A DNA stretch of 64,000 nt from Roridomyces roridus (Eukaryota; Basidiomycota; Agaricomycetes; Agaricales; Mycenaceae). A model generated the notes under the pieces. It had not been told where the DNA came from. It did no database searches and worked only from the letters and a program-made list of their open reading frames with translations. Made by a program: the position numbers and the translations under genes. Position 1 is the stretch's first letter; every line of letters starts with the position of its first letter. The stretch lies in contig JARKIF010000005.1 in the NCBI GenBank assembly GCA_029378245.1, positions 1,178,001-1,242,000 on the forward strand. Direction: 5' to 3'. Of this stretch, positions 1 through 11,533 are shown one piece after another.

Positions 1-171
1 GACCACACATAATTCATTGTGAGTTGTGCACCACCTCGTTCCAAACACAAGCTGATCCATCTTCAGCTCACTAGACGAGGATTTCTAATTCGCTTGTGTA
101 TCATAACCACCACCACTCTGTAGAATTCACTTGTATAATACTTGTACAATCAAGAAAACCACTACTCCTAC

Positions 172-2226
172 TTAGTAACGACGCATGTTGTACATATTGA
201 ACGTCGGAATGAAATCGGACACGAAATCCTCCTCGTTCCAGAACTTGCTGCCTTTCGACTCCCAAAAAGTAAGTATCTCTTCCAGCCGCTTGACTGCGCT
301 CTCCGTCGGTAGGGGGCGCCCTTCAGCCTTCATCTCTTGCAAAAACTCGCCAAGGCTGTGAAACGCGAAGCTTACGGTCTGCGTCTCCGCCGTGACGCTG
401 CACCGAACAAACCCGTATCGCTCCTTCCCGCCGCCTCCAAATAGAGTGAACCTAGCCGCAAACAACCATCCGTCACTCGCGAAAGGCGTGTCCGTCAGCG
501 CAGGGAAGCATCCCACGGACCGCTCGTTCCACGGCTGCCCCTCGACACGGACCCCGGTGGCGAACGCCGCCTGCGGAATCAAACTCGAGCTCAAGAGCCC
601 ATACAAACTCATCAAAGGAGCGTCTTTCACAGGACCGAGTAGGTCAGTGAGACATTGGACGATGGATGCGGGGGTGCAGATGGCGAGGGACACTGCAGCG
701 GACGATTGTTCACTTGCGCAGATATACGTGAAGTGATTGGGATACTGTGCGGGGTTCTGCCAAGATAAAAGAGCTGGGTGGACGAGCGCTTCCAGCGTTT
801 TGAACAGGTTCGGCTCCTCGGTTATGAGTTGGTAAATCTGCTCGTCGGAAATCTGGGTGTCAAGAAGAGTGACACGGCGGAGCTTGGTCGTGGACAGGAT
901 TTCGCGTATCGCAGCAATGTCGATGCGACTGTTATGGGAAAGGTCCAATGATTCTACACCCATCATCCCCGAAGATGCCAAAAGGGATGCGACCTGGGTG
1001 CCGGACAAAGAAAGACAGGAAAGGTTCAGGGTCGTCTTGTCGGCTTTGGCCTCGTGCTGGATGACTTGACCCAACAAGGATAAACCAGAGTCAGGGAATG
1101 GACTGTGGCCCTGGAGGATAGATCGGATGCTCGCCGCCTTTCCGGGATGCCACACCAATCCTTCAAGCTCGTCTGTGTCGGCCTTCTGGATAGCGTGCTC
1201 GACAGCGGGTCCGAGAGACAACTCGGCTAGTCTCGGGAATGGATTGGAAGGGGTGGCGACGGGAATGCAATCGTCAGCTGCAGAAGGAGCTGTCTGAGCC
1301 GGACGTTCATACTCCTCCGGCCAAGCCTCCGCTAAAACATCCAATGTCATCAGACGCTCCTCACGGAGAGAGTCTATGGTCTTTTGAACGTCCTCTTCGA
1401 TAATCTTGGCTCGCTCAGCGTCCTTCTCGTCGTTGTATGCCATGCCTTCCTTTGGAAGAGGATAGTACGCCCTTGCATATTGTTCGGCCGACAGAGGGAC
1501 CTAGCGAAAGACGTCAGAAGGGACGAGACCAACAAAAGCAGCAACAACTCACGCGTCCTTGTACCCTGGCTTCAACAGCTTCAAGGCCAAACACGGAGAC
1601 GAAACAGTAAGAGGGATTGGTGGAGTCAGTTATGTCGAAAATGGTGATCCCGTCGTTGTTGTCTGGTTAGTCGTTAATAGTAGTCGGCAACTCAGAAGGT
1701 AATAGACCTACCACCGTCTGCGCTACCCATACCGGCATCCAATACACTGTTGCTGAACGAAACACCATGTCCGTAGTACTCGGGCGGCTATGGCAAATAC
1801 TTGTCTACCTCCTGCCAGCATCAAGACATTCGGGATACTTACTTGAAGATCAACACAACAAGCAGTGGCCATCAAGAACGTGGAGTATGGGCATGGAACT
1901 TGTGCTTCCGAGTCTTGTACCTGCATCGCGCGTAGTTCATCTTTGACAATTGCGGCATTGTCTTTTTGCTTGATGAGCGTTATGAACCGCCTGGCTGCCT
2001 TCAAAGGGAGTCTTTTCGAAGAAAAATGAGAAGTCAGGGCTAATTTCTAAAGACACAGAGAAACGGCAGACCTCCCGTAACACCTGCAAAGGACGATTAG
2101 AGACAAGGAACCTGCGAGCAGCAAGACTGACCATTGGTGATGGTAGGCTCCAACACATCGGTAACGAGCCGCTGAATCGCGAGTCGCGACGCGGGCGACG
2201 ATGAAAATCTGGTGGCGTTGGCCCAT
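172..2226 (-). CDS. Uncharacterised LRR-like protein, paralogue A
   Basis: I do not recognise a named family. The first exon starts at 2226 and reads MGQRHQIFIVARVA..., ending YRCVGAYHHQW. Short exons follow, carrying VPCPYSTFL and FDITDSTNPSYCF, and then one long exon (1443-172 plus upstream residues from VPLSAEQYARAYYP). The long exon holds leucine-rich-like segments (ESLDLSHNSRIDIAAIREI, LRRVTLLDTQISDEQI) in its middle third. The C-terminal part is rich in aromatic residues and shows no motif I can name. No signal peptide or membrane segment is visible. Total length is about 560 residues. The next gene on the same strand is a close paralogue with the same exon plan, so the pair arose by tandem duplication. 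Family membership is certain from the comparison; function is unknown. Confidence 0.8.
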
Positions 2227-2381
2227 GGTTGTTCGAGACAAAAGAAAGAACGTGTGCCATTGTGTGGGTCCAGAGTCAGTCAAAGAAGGTTGAAAGAAGG
2301 GCGCGAATTATGTAAAGATCAGCCACGAGAGATGCCTCGTTCTCCCAAGAAACAATGTCAATTCAAAGTACATATCGGCGG

Positions 2382-4398
2382 TCAGCAAAAGTTGCGCATC
2401 CTAACCATCGTGAAGAACATCGAGACAAACGGCTTGAAGTCCTCCAAACTCCAGGGCTTGGCCCCCTTCGCTTCCCATGCGGTCAAAATCTCCTCCAGCT
2501 TCTCGACAGCACTCTCCGACGGAGGAGGGCGACCATCGGCCACCATTGCCTCCAAGAACTCTCCCAGACCTTTGAACTCTACTTCCTCCTGCTGGGTTGG
2601 AGGAACATACACAAACCCAAAACGAGCAGCAGCTGGGTTGAGAACTTGAAGCCCAAAGTTGGCTGCAAATATCCACTTGGATGCCTGAAAAGGCTTCTGC
2701 GTAAGTGCGGGGAAGCAGTGCACATGACGCTGCCCCCATGAATGTCCCTCGGCGCGAACCCCCGATGAAAAAGCAACCTGCGGAACTAGGGTCGAGCCAA
2801 CCATTTCGTGGGCAGCCACTGGATTTTCATCATCCACCATGGGGCCAAGCAAGTCGATGAGGGACTGAACGATAGATGCAGGGTGAATACAGCGAGAGAC
2901 ACCGCGCAAGCGGACCTGAATTTGGTGACGCTCATGTATGAAAAGTTATTCGGTAACTCTGCGGGTTTGGGCCAGGAAAGGAAAACGGGGTGAACAAGTG
3001 CTTCGAGGGTATAGAACAGCTCCGGCTCCTTGGAGAGAAGCTGGAGGATATCGTCGTTGGAAATGGAGGTGTTAAGAAGGGTGAGGCGACGAAGCTTCGA
3101 GCCGGACAAGATACGACGGAGACCATTGATGGTGATGCTAGAATTATGGGAGAGGTTCAAGAATTCCAAATGTGTATTCTCCGACGATGCCAAGAGGGAT
3201 ATGATCTGGTCGTCGGACAAGGAGAGGCCAGAAATATCCATACTGGTCTTATCGGATGTAGCGTCGTCCTCGATGACACGGGCTAATAACGATAAACCAG
3301 AATCGGGGAAAGGTTTCTGGCGCGCAAGGATGACCCGGATACTCGCGGCCTTCCCCGGGAGCCAGACTAGACCTTCGAGTTCTCCTGTATCAGCGTCCTG
3401 AAGACTGTACTCGACGGCGGGCCCGAGAGACAGTTCTGCAAGGTTGGGAAGATCGGAGACACGAGCGGTATCGTCAACCGCGGGTGGCGACTTGGGGTGC
3501 ATGTATTCGTGAGGCCAAGCCTCTGCCAGAACATCCAAGGTCATGAGACGTTCTCCGCGGAGAGTATCAATGGTCTCTTGAACGTTTTCTTCGATGAGTC
3601 TAGCCCGCTCGGCCTCTTCCTCATTGTCATAAGTCTTGTTCTCGTTGGAAACAGGATAGTATGCTCTGGCATACTGCTCGGCTGAGAGAGGGACCTAACC
3701 AAAGACTTCATGCGAAATAAAGGGCCCGATGAGGAAACAACCGACCCGTTTCGGTACCCGGACTTGACAATCCAGGCCAACAGTAGAAACAAAACAGTAG
3801 GACGGGTTGGTGGGATCCGTGATGTCAAAGACCGTTATGCCTTCCTTATTTGCTGCTCTAATGGTCAGAAAGACGCCGATCCAAGGCGCACGGTTAGACC
3901 GACCTCCGTCAGCGCTGCCCATGGTGGCCGGCAGGACACTGTTACTGAAAGCGACTCCACTTGCTTCAAAGACGGGAGGCTGAAATGGCGCTATGGCAAT
4001 GTCTGATGCTAGCAAGAAGGGACTTACCTCTAGATCGACGCAAAAGGCAGAAGCAACGAGGAATGTCGAGTAGGGGCAGGGCACTTTTGCGTCGGGATCC
4101 TGAGCTTCCATTGCGCGAAGTTCATCCTTGACGATAGCGGCATTGTCCTTGTGCTTGACGAGGGTCATGAACCGTCTGGCCGCTCTCAAAGGAAGCCTTT
4201 TGAAAGGAAATTAGGCACCGATGGAGATGAAAGCGATCCACAGACCTGCCATAGCACCTACAAGATTTCAGACACCAAAAAAACGGATAGTAAAGCGATT
4301 TACCATTGGTGGTGGTACGCTCCAACGCAACGGTAACGAGCGCCTCCATCGCGAAGACCGACGCGCGCGACGATGAAAATTTGGTGTGGTTGGCCCAT
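2382..4398 (-). CDS. LRR-like protein, paralogue B, interrupted by a one-base frameshift
   Basis: This is the tandem paralogue of the gene ending at 172. Exon 1 (4398-4304) reads MGQPHQIFIVARVG... to AYHHQW. Exon 2 (4257-4246) has only 12 bases. Exon 3 is 4196-4028, and later exons supply FDITDPTNPSYCF and the LRR-like block (NLSHNSSITINGLRRILSG). Near 2881-2890 the reading frame breaks. Paralogue A has ACCCCCGCATCC where this copy has ACCCTGCATCT, one base shorter, and the conserved C-terminal third (from ASIVQSLIDLLGP to the stop at 2382) continues in another frame. Without the shift both proteins would be about the same length. The break is either a recent inactivating mutation or a base-call error; the intact downstream frame favours a very recent event or an error. 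Confidence 0.7.
4246..4257 (-). other. 12-base microexon of LRR paralogue B
   Basis: Bases 4257-4246 (minus strand GTGCTATGGCAG) are flanked by an upstream intron that starts GTAAATCG and ends TGTAG, and a downstream intron that starts GTCTGTGG and ends AAAAG. Joining exons 1 to 3 through it keeps the frame and gives HQWCYGRLPLRAARRF. Paralogue A has the matching segment GTGTTACGGGAG, so the tiny exon predates the duplication. Confidence 0.65.
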
Positions 4399-4701
4399 GG
4401 AACGTGGTGGGTCCGAAAAGAAGCGCATTCACATAATGTGTGGTTGACACGGTGGTAAGCCTCCGTACCTCCGCGATGTTGATATTGATAGGGGCTAGGG
4501 AGCACAAACAACATCTCATGCTCTGAAGTCGCACAACTCAGCGGCACTGGGGGAACAACATTAATTTCTACATATGCTCGTGTTCTTGTACTATTATGCC
4601 AAAAATACACAACGAAATCAGGTGTCGACTAGCGGTACATGAGATGATGGTTGGGGTCAGATGCGATGGTCATTAAAAGGTCGTCAGTGGTCGTCGAGTC
4701 G

Positions 4702-7700
4702 TTAAACGTAGAACCTGAGCGATCCTCAGCAACACAAATGGACGAGAAGGAAAAGACATACTTTTTATTAATTTGATATAGGAATCGTTCAAAATCGACC
4801 TTGGCTTTGCCGCCAAACAGGGAGAGGAAAGCTCGTCTCTCGTATCTTGCTTGCAACAAGTCTTCCATGCGTATATCCTCGCTGGCGATGCGAGTCGAGG
4901 CACCCAGAAGGTTGGACTCGAGAACAATGGTGAAAACGCCCGCAGTATTCGAAGACATGGTCAGGTGGATTTTGTCGAATTGCCGCGGAGAATATGTATC
5001 AATGGACAGCAAGATGCCCTTCTTGTACAGGTCCTCGGCGGTATAGAGGAAAGACCCGAATTGTGGAGTCTCACCCGCACGCTGGAGGTCACGCAGATGA
5101 CGATGTTGCTTGGTGAAAGGAAGCACAAAGCCGAAACCCTTCCTCCTGCAGGTGAAAGGTTAACACGGGCCCGGTGGTTAGACGGCGTCCACGTACTTTT
5201 TACCACCTCCACGCTGCATTGTCTGCATGGCTGTCTTGACGTAGTCATGATAACTGTTGATCGACTCTTCCAATTGTCTCTTGCTCTCCGCCAGTTGCCT
5301 GAGGGCCTCGTTCATTGACTCCATTTCTTGCTGACGTTGTACGCGCTTCCTGTGCTTGCTGCGCACGTCCCCCGCAATGGCGTTGAGGATACCCTGGAAA
5401 CCATCCGTGCGAGTGATCTTGCCCATCCGCTCCAGCTCCAGCAAGAAGGATATAGCACGCGCTTTCACACCGTGGAAATTATATCTAAGGCAAAGTGAAT
5501 AAATCATCACCGCAAAACGACTGGTCACTCACGAGCGTATATCATCCAGGCGGTATGCAGAGTCGGCAGCGACAGTAGAGGGTTGGCGTCTCCCATGGCC
5601 AATTTGCTCATGCTGAGCTTCGGCCTCCAAAATGTCTTCCCATATTTGCTCATCTTCGTCGGTTACATCCATGCGTATCGCCTCCATGAGATCCTGAGCA
5701 GGTTGAACGCGAAGGACGGCGAGAACAGCCCTTTTAGCTTGGACCCATAGAGTTTTCTCCTCCGCCAGAGGATCTGTAGAGGTCTATTCAATAGAAAGTC
5801 GCTGCAAGGAGGCAACACAACTGACCCCGAACATTGGCGAACCGATTTGTCAACTCCAGGGTGATAGCCTGGTCTCGGGCGTCCTTCAATTCGTCGCTGC
5901 CCAGGTTGGGGACGCCGCCTAGTTCAGCAAGAATGACCTTCAAGGGGTCGTTGGATTCAGGGGCCAGGTTGTCCTTGAACTGAGACAGCAGCCCGTGGAT
6001 AGTATAGATCTCGTTGGGCGAGATGTAAATGGGCTTCGGCTGAACGGTTGCATCGAGGAATTCGTGAGCATGGAACTGGGTTTCCGCATCGGGTACATCG
6101 GCAACTGAAAGACAATAAATGTTTGGCAACTTGAAAGGCAAGGATAACTACCTTTCAGCAACCAGGCCGTCATTTCTTCGATGGCTTGCTTCACATAGGG
6201 GTTGATGGGATGATATTTTGGGCTATCATTGTCGAACTCGGACCCGGTGGCAATCTGAGTGAGAACCCTGGATATCTGGTCCAAATTCTTGCGTGCCTGG
6301 GTATCAATCGTTTTGGGGACAATGTCAAAGGTCTCTGGTGTGCTGTGGGAGAATCAGGTCCACTGAGCAAATGCATATAAGAAGCAGGACTCACACTATT
6401 GCTGGGTTGATGTAGCGATAATAGACCAATCTACCGACACATGCGGCGTGTAAAGTGTCTGAAGCATCTGGGAAACGTTGCTGCGCAAAAGAATCAGAAT
6501 CGACCAAGGATTGCATCTTGCCACCCACCCGAACGACCATCAGAGTTTCACGTGCCAAATAGCGGATGCTATAAGGCATTTTCTTCACCGATTGGGTAAG
6601 AGCCGCAACAAACCACTGAGTGCATGCCTGCAGCGCCTTGAGAGCTGTCCAGTATAGGTGAGCCAAAGCAGAATCAGTCAACACATCGACGCACCATCAA
6701 TGTATGCAATCCTCGTGGGAGGATCATCGAGGGCAGCGCGGAAACTCAGATTTTTGGGCCGCGTACTTTGCTCGCCGAGTTGAAGCTCCTCCATTTCGAT
6801 TCGGTTACGATATATCTGATCGTCATCGTTAGGAATCATGTTGTGCGTTATAAAGAGAGGCTTACGATGGACGGATCAATTTCCAAACTAAACGGCGGCT
6901 CGCCGGCAGCGCGCGGATCAATGACTTGGTGAATCACAGCTTGGAGAGCATCCCGAACGTATGTGTTCTGTTTCGGGCGAACGTAGGGAACTGCGATGTT
7001 GATATACACTGGGTGGCCGTTGATAATCTCATAGATTGAGCCGGCAGACTTGACTTCATCTTGGATAGCGGTTTGGAACAACTTGAGCAGGTGGAAGTCC
7101 TCGCGCCGATCTTGGCCGAAACCAAATATGGTCAAAACAACACGCTCAGTGAAACGCCTGTTTGTCTCCAATGCATCATCCATGGACAACCTCAAGAAGA
7201 GCCGGCTGAGGTATTCGTTGCGCGTCTGAAGGAGATGGAACAACTGCTGATACAGCTCCAGCTTTCGACGGGCAGCTTGATCGATGGTATTGGGTCCGGA
7301 GAAAGGGTCGCCATGAGCAGCAAGCAGCGAAGCTCTCGCGGCATGAGCAGCGGCATTGTCGGCCCCAAGTCTCCTAGCCCTGATCACGCCATCAAAGCTC
7401 TGCACGTTCTGCACAACCAGGGCAATCTTCACATCGAGATCACTAAGCTCGCTCTCGAGGGCTTGATTTTCTCGGATGCTTTCAACAACCTTCTTGCGCA
7501 GTCTCTCCACTTTGATTTCTTCCTGGAAATCTGCCTCCGAGTCGTCGAGAAGATGAACAAAGTTCTTGATGGTCCCGAGGGTGACATTAGTACCCAATGT
7601 CAATTGTCGGTACTGCTCCCTGGTCTCCTTGGCGCGGAAGAGAGACTGGATCTTGATGACCTTGCTGAGGTTGGTCCGGTAATACTGCATTTTCACTCGG

Positions 7701-10700
7701 AAGGCTTTCCGTTGCATTGCTCCGCGAAGCATGGCTTGCAGCAAAGTGGCTATCATGGCACTCTGATGAAGATGATTGCGCCAGGCATAATACTCTTGAC
7801 GAACGAGGGCTCCTCGGCAGGCTGTCTGGAACCCCACAACGTCCGGAGCAACGAAATCGAGCGTCCGTGTCAGCTCACGATGCCGGTTCCGTGCGATGGA
7901 TGCACGTGCGAGAGCTTGGAAGCCGCCAACAGAAACAATGGTCGTGGACTGCGACAATGCCTTGTTGAGGGCGCGATGCTCCTGGCGAGCGAGATTAGCG
8001 CGTGCTCGAGCTTGAAATCCTACGACGAGAGGCGCAGATTTGCGAAGACCACGAATGAGCATGAGTAGGCGCTTGCGGGCGAGGAAGGTGCGGACTGCCG
8101 CTTGAATGCGGACCATGACGTCCGAAGCGTCCTCAAGCTTTGCCATTTGCGTTCGCATTCGCCGACGCATCAGAACACCACGGCAATGGGCTTGAAGTGC
8201 AACGAAACTAGGTTCGAAGTGGCGCAGTATACTGGCTCGTCGCATCGCCACTCTCCTAACCAACGCTCCACGAGCATGTGCCTGGAAAGACACGACAGAT
8301 GATTGGATCACCGATCGGCTGAAAGACTTGATGATTTGCCCATGCTGGTTTCTTGATATACGGGCACGAGCAAGCGCCTGTAACTTGGTCACCGAAACCG
8401 AACTTGATCGCAAAGCAGCTTTCAACCGAGCAAATCTCCGACGTTGCAAAATCCCTCGCAGTTGGGCCTGGACTTTGACAACGTAGCGACCTGACCGACC
8501 AATTTCGACCAAGCGTGCTTGCCATCTTCGGCGTGCAAGGACGGCACGTGCCGCAGCTTGCAGGGAGAGGACCCATGGTACGATACTGCCTTGAGCGCGG
8601 CGCTGCTCTGCCAAGCGCCGCCGCACGAGGCTTCCTCGACAATGTGCCTGGAATTTCCACAGATAGCGTTCCGACATCTGCATACGGACGTGCAGCGTTG
8701 CCTGGTTTCTGCGAACAAGATATCCACGAGCAACACACTGGAAGGCCATGATAGAAGCCTCGTTCTCAAGCAGTAGACGATCGCGCCCTGGGGGAGCATA
8801 TCAGCAGGGCAAAACACGATGTAGCGAGCCACTTGCGTTCATCTTCCGTCTCAACTTCTTCTTCTGGCTCCTCATTGATCTCACGAGCAAGCTCCTTTCC
8901 TACGTTCCCGAAATTGGGCATGGGAACGCCCACGAGTCCTTTTTCGGTACGTTGTAGTTGATCGTCCGAGAACTTGAGATGCCCCAGTAGGTTGCCAATG
9001 CGTTCTGCCATGCCACGGCGCGCCAACAGATGACTAGATGAGCATGAGATGAGAAATTCCATGGGATATAAAAGCCGGACCTCAGAGCATGTATACAATA
9101 GATGACCTTTGGGAAGTTCTTCCTCTCATATAGATCTGTCAACTCGAAAATGAACCCCTTGGCCAAGGCGTCAGAGAAAAATCAAAGCTGGGCGGAAATA
9201 TTACTCACTTCAGGCAACCCGATTTCGCGGACAAAATTGAAAAAGTAGTTGATGTTGTCAGTATAGCGGTAACTGAGTTTGACAGGTTGGCGCGATTCGA
9301 GTTTTGGAGGTAGTGTGGGGGGCTAAGAAGGGTCATTTCTACACCGAAAAAGCGAGAAAGAATACACATACGTCCCAGATTTTCTTGACCAAACTCGGTC
9401 GGAACACGCGCGTGAGTTTGGCCAAGACGACCCCGTTCTGCAAACCATCCTCCATCTCCACGACCCCGAATCCTAGTTCCTCGTCAAGACAGCCTTCGAC
9501 CCACTGCTGAGCCTCGCCGACATGACAAAGGTATTCGTACGCTCGAATAAGATGGCGTTGCGTATCAGCCCACAACCCTCGGGTCAGACGAGCCGAGGGT
9601 GTAGGAACGGGAGTGCTTGGCATCGTATTCCTCGACAACCGAAGACGACCGGGTACCCCCGTGACGTCGTCACCGTTTCCGGTCATCAGCTCTCGTGGCG
9701 GGGCTGGCGACTTGAGTGGGGCAGCAAATTCACCAACATCACGATCCCGTAAACGAGCAGTCCTTTTGGATTCTCTTTGCTGTTGCTCAATGACCTGATC
9801 TCTCTCCTCATCGCCGTCCCCACTCGCTATACGGGGCAGATGTCGACCCAGTCTTCGGCCACCGACGCCGAGATGATCGCCGTAGGTCGAAGTCTTGCTC
9901 CGGGTGGACATGTACCCGCTTTTGTAGACAGGAGGGGACATGACTGAGGATGCCTGGGCTGGCAGTATTTCGGACGGTAGAGGCCGGAGGTGTCCGAGTA
10001 CGTCCCGGAGCTGGACGATGGCCGCGGACTAGAGTCTGTGCTGGAATACATCGAGCCATAGACCGAGGTCGGCCGGCGTTGCACGGGAGGCGGAGAGCTG
10101 GGTTGGGAGAACGTTTCGCGTATGGCGCGTAACGACGAGGCGGCCTCACCGTTGGGTAAGGTATCCAGGGTCGTCGATCGGGTGCGGTAGCTGGAAGAGG
10201 CTGGCGAGGTATGAGCAGTCCCAGAGCCATTGAAGGCCGTTGAAGGAAGGTGAATGCGGTTCGGGGTGGCAAAAGAGGAGGACGGCGAGTCGGCCTCGAC
10301 AGAGACTCCCGTAGTATTTGGCGACAGTGGGCTGGCGATAATGGGGGCGGGGAGGGTTTGGCGCTTGAGGTATGTGGGGGCCCGATGGACGTCATTATTT
10401 GTTGGCCTTGCAGCAGGCGGGGTGGAAGGACGACGATCTGGGCGAGATATAGAGCTAGTTGGAGATGATAGGCCGGACGGTCTGTCTCCAGTGAATCCGG
10501 TTGGAGAAGAGACGCGGATGGAAGTCGGCGAAGACACCCGGGGCAACTCGTCGTTATTGTTCGCTTCTCTCGCCCGATCCTCCCATTTCCCCCGAACAGC
10601 ATCAAGACTGTTGGTGACCCTATGAGAGGGTGTCCAACGTCGGGTCGAGCCTGGGGCTGTAGAGCCACCCGTGGGCTGGGCCAGGATGTTCATTACGCCG

Positions 10701-10860
10701 CTTGATTGCGAAGTTGCTGCGTGAGAGGAGGCCAGCCGCCGCTGCTGCGAGAGGATGTGCGCTCGAGAAGGCGTTGTTGGTAGCCAAACGTGGCGGGCGC
10801 ATTGTTGGCGGAGGGCTTGAACGATGTTGGCGGCCCGTCCGACTCCATGGTCGGCGCCAT
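4702..10860 (-). CDS. IQGAP-family Ras-GAP-like scaffold (Rng2/IqgA type)
   Basis: Cytokinetic ring and actin scaffold of the IQGAP family. The order is a long Ser/Pro-rich leader (10860-9900), a calponin-homology domain (around 9650-9375: LWADTQRHLIRAYEYL, then WVEGCLDEEL, ending LTRVFRPSLVKKIW), about 13 IQ-like repeats (8749-7650, for example FQAHCRGSLVRRRL and IQAAVRTFLARKRL), a GAP-related domain beginning about 7150, and a RasGAP C-terminal domain (5528-4702). Splicing the last intron (4761-4715) gives the ending QINKKFYV, like other IQGAPs; read without splicing it would run to 4629. The start may be 10860 or the second Met at 10848. The leader cannot be read in one frame near 10690-10760 and near 9960, which suggests indels or splices I cannot place. 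The GAP-related domain of this family binds GTPases without stimulating hydrolysis; that is family knowledge, not shown here. Confidence 0.9.
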
Positions 10861-11533
10861 ACCAGTGTGACTTCTGTGACTGGCCTCATATTCTCTTGTG
10901 CTCAGACATCATCCACCTCCCTGCCCCCGATCGCCGTCGTCAACGCAAAGATGAAAAGCGGATGAAGAGGAGGGAAAATCACGGCGGAAACGCGTGGAAG
11001 CAACGAGACAAGGGGAAAACTAAGCCGACCTCCTTCCGATAACCAGCTCTTCCTCGTCGACTCGACAGAAAACCCACCCAATCGCCTATTCAAGCTACTG
11101 CACTGGAGGATTTGGGGGATTTGCTTCTCCCCGCTTATTTGGCCGGTCAACTCGCATACTCGGACGACGATCCGGACAAACTACATCGTGTATCTGGACT
11201 ACGACGATCGCAAGCACTTTGTTCACTATCAGAGAAACAAGGCAAAGGAGTCAAGCTTGTCTACCAAAAATGCGGGGAGATCGACCACACAACGACTGTC
11301 CTCGCGTTTGCGCTCGCATTCCGCGTGTTATCCAAGTGCTCAACTCGGAGAAAGTAGATGGATATACCATTGGTGGTGGTACGCTGCAACACAACGATAG
11401 CGAGATGAAAATTTGGTGTGGCAGAGACTTGTGGGTTCAAAAGAACCGCATTCACCTAATTTGTGGTTGATTCGGTGGTAAGCCTCCGCGATAAAGATTT
11501 CGGAGACGGAAGTAAATATATTCAAACAGTCTT
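10861..11533. other. Intergenic stretch between IQGAP 5' end and aspartyl aminopeptidase 3' end
   Basis: No gene is supported here. Short open frames exist on both strands (for example plus strand 11112-11357) but none has a recognisable domain or clear splice signals. The right part, 11365-11490, holds a relic of the LRR family, listed separately. The left part should contain the IQGAP promoter. Confidence 0.5.
11365..11490 (-). pseudogene. Relic of promoter and exon 1 of the LRR-like family
   Basis: The plus-strand text taccattggtggtggtacgc at 11365 matches the exon 1/intron 1 junction of paralogue B at 4301. The match continues through gatgaaaatttggtgtgg, past the lost start codon, into upstream DNA: cgcattcac at about 11447 and cggtggtaagcctccg at about 11473 correspond to 4430 and 4450. 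About 30 bases of exon 1 are missing and the ATG region is altered. It lies on the same strand as its parents, 7 kb away beyond the IQGAP gene. No later exons are visible, so this is a partial, dead copy. Confidence 0.75.

Noticed and set aside
7061..8068. Plus-strand open frame of 335 codons
   Set aside because: It is antisense to the IQ repeats of IQGAP, which carry clear motifs; the frame has no domain of its own.
9808..10668. Second minus-strand frame over the IQGAP leader, 286 codons
   Set aside because: Pro/Arg/Ser shadow of the low-complexity leader; only the other frames contain family-like text.
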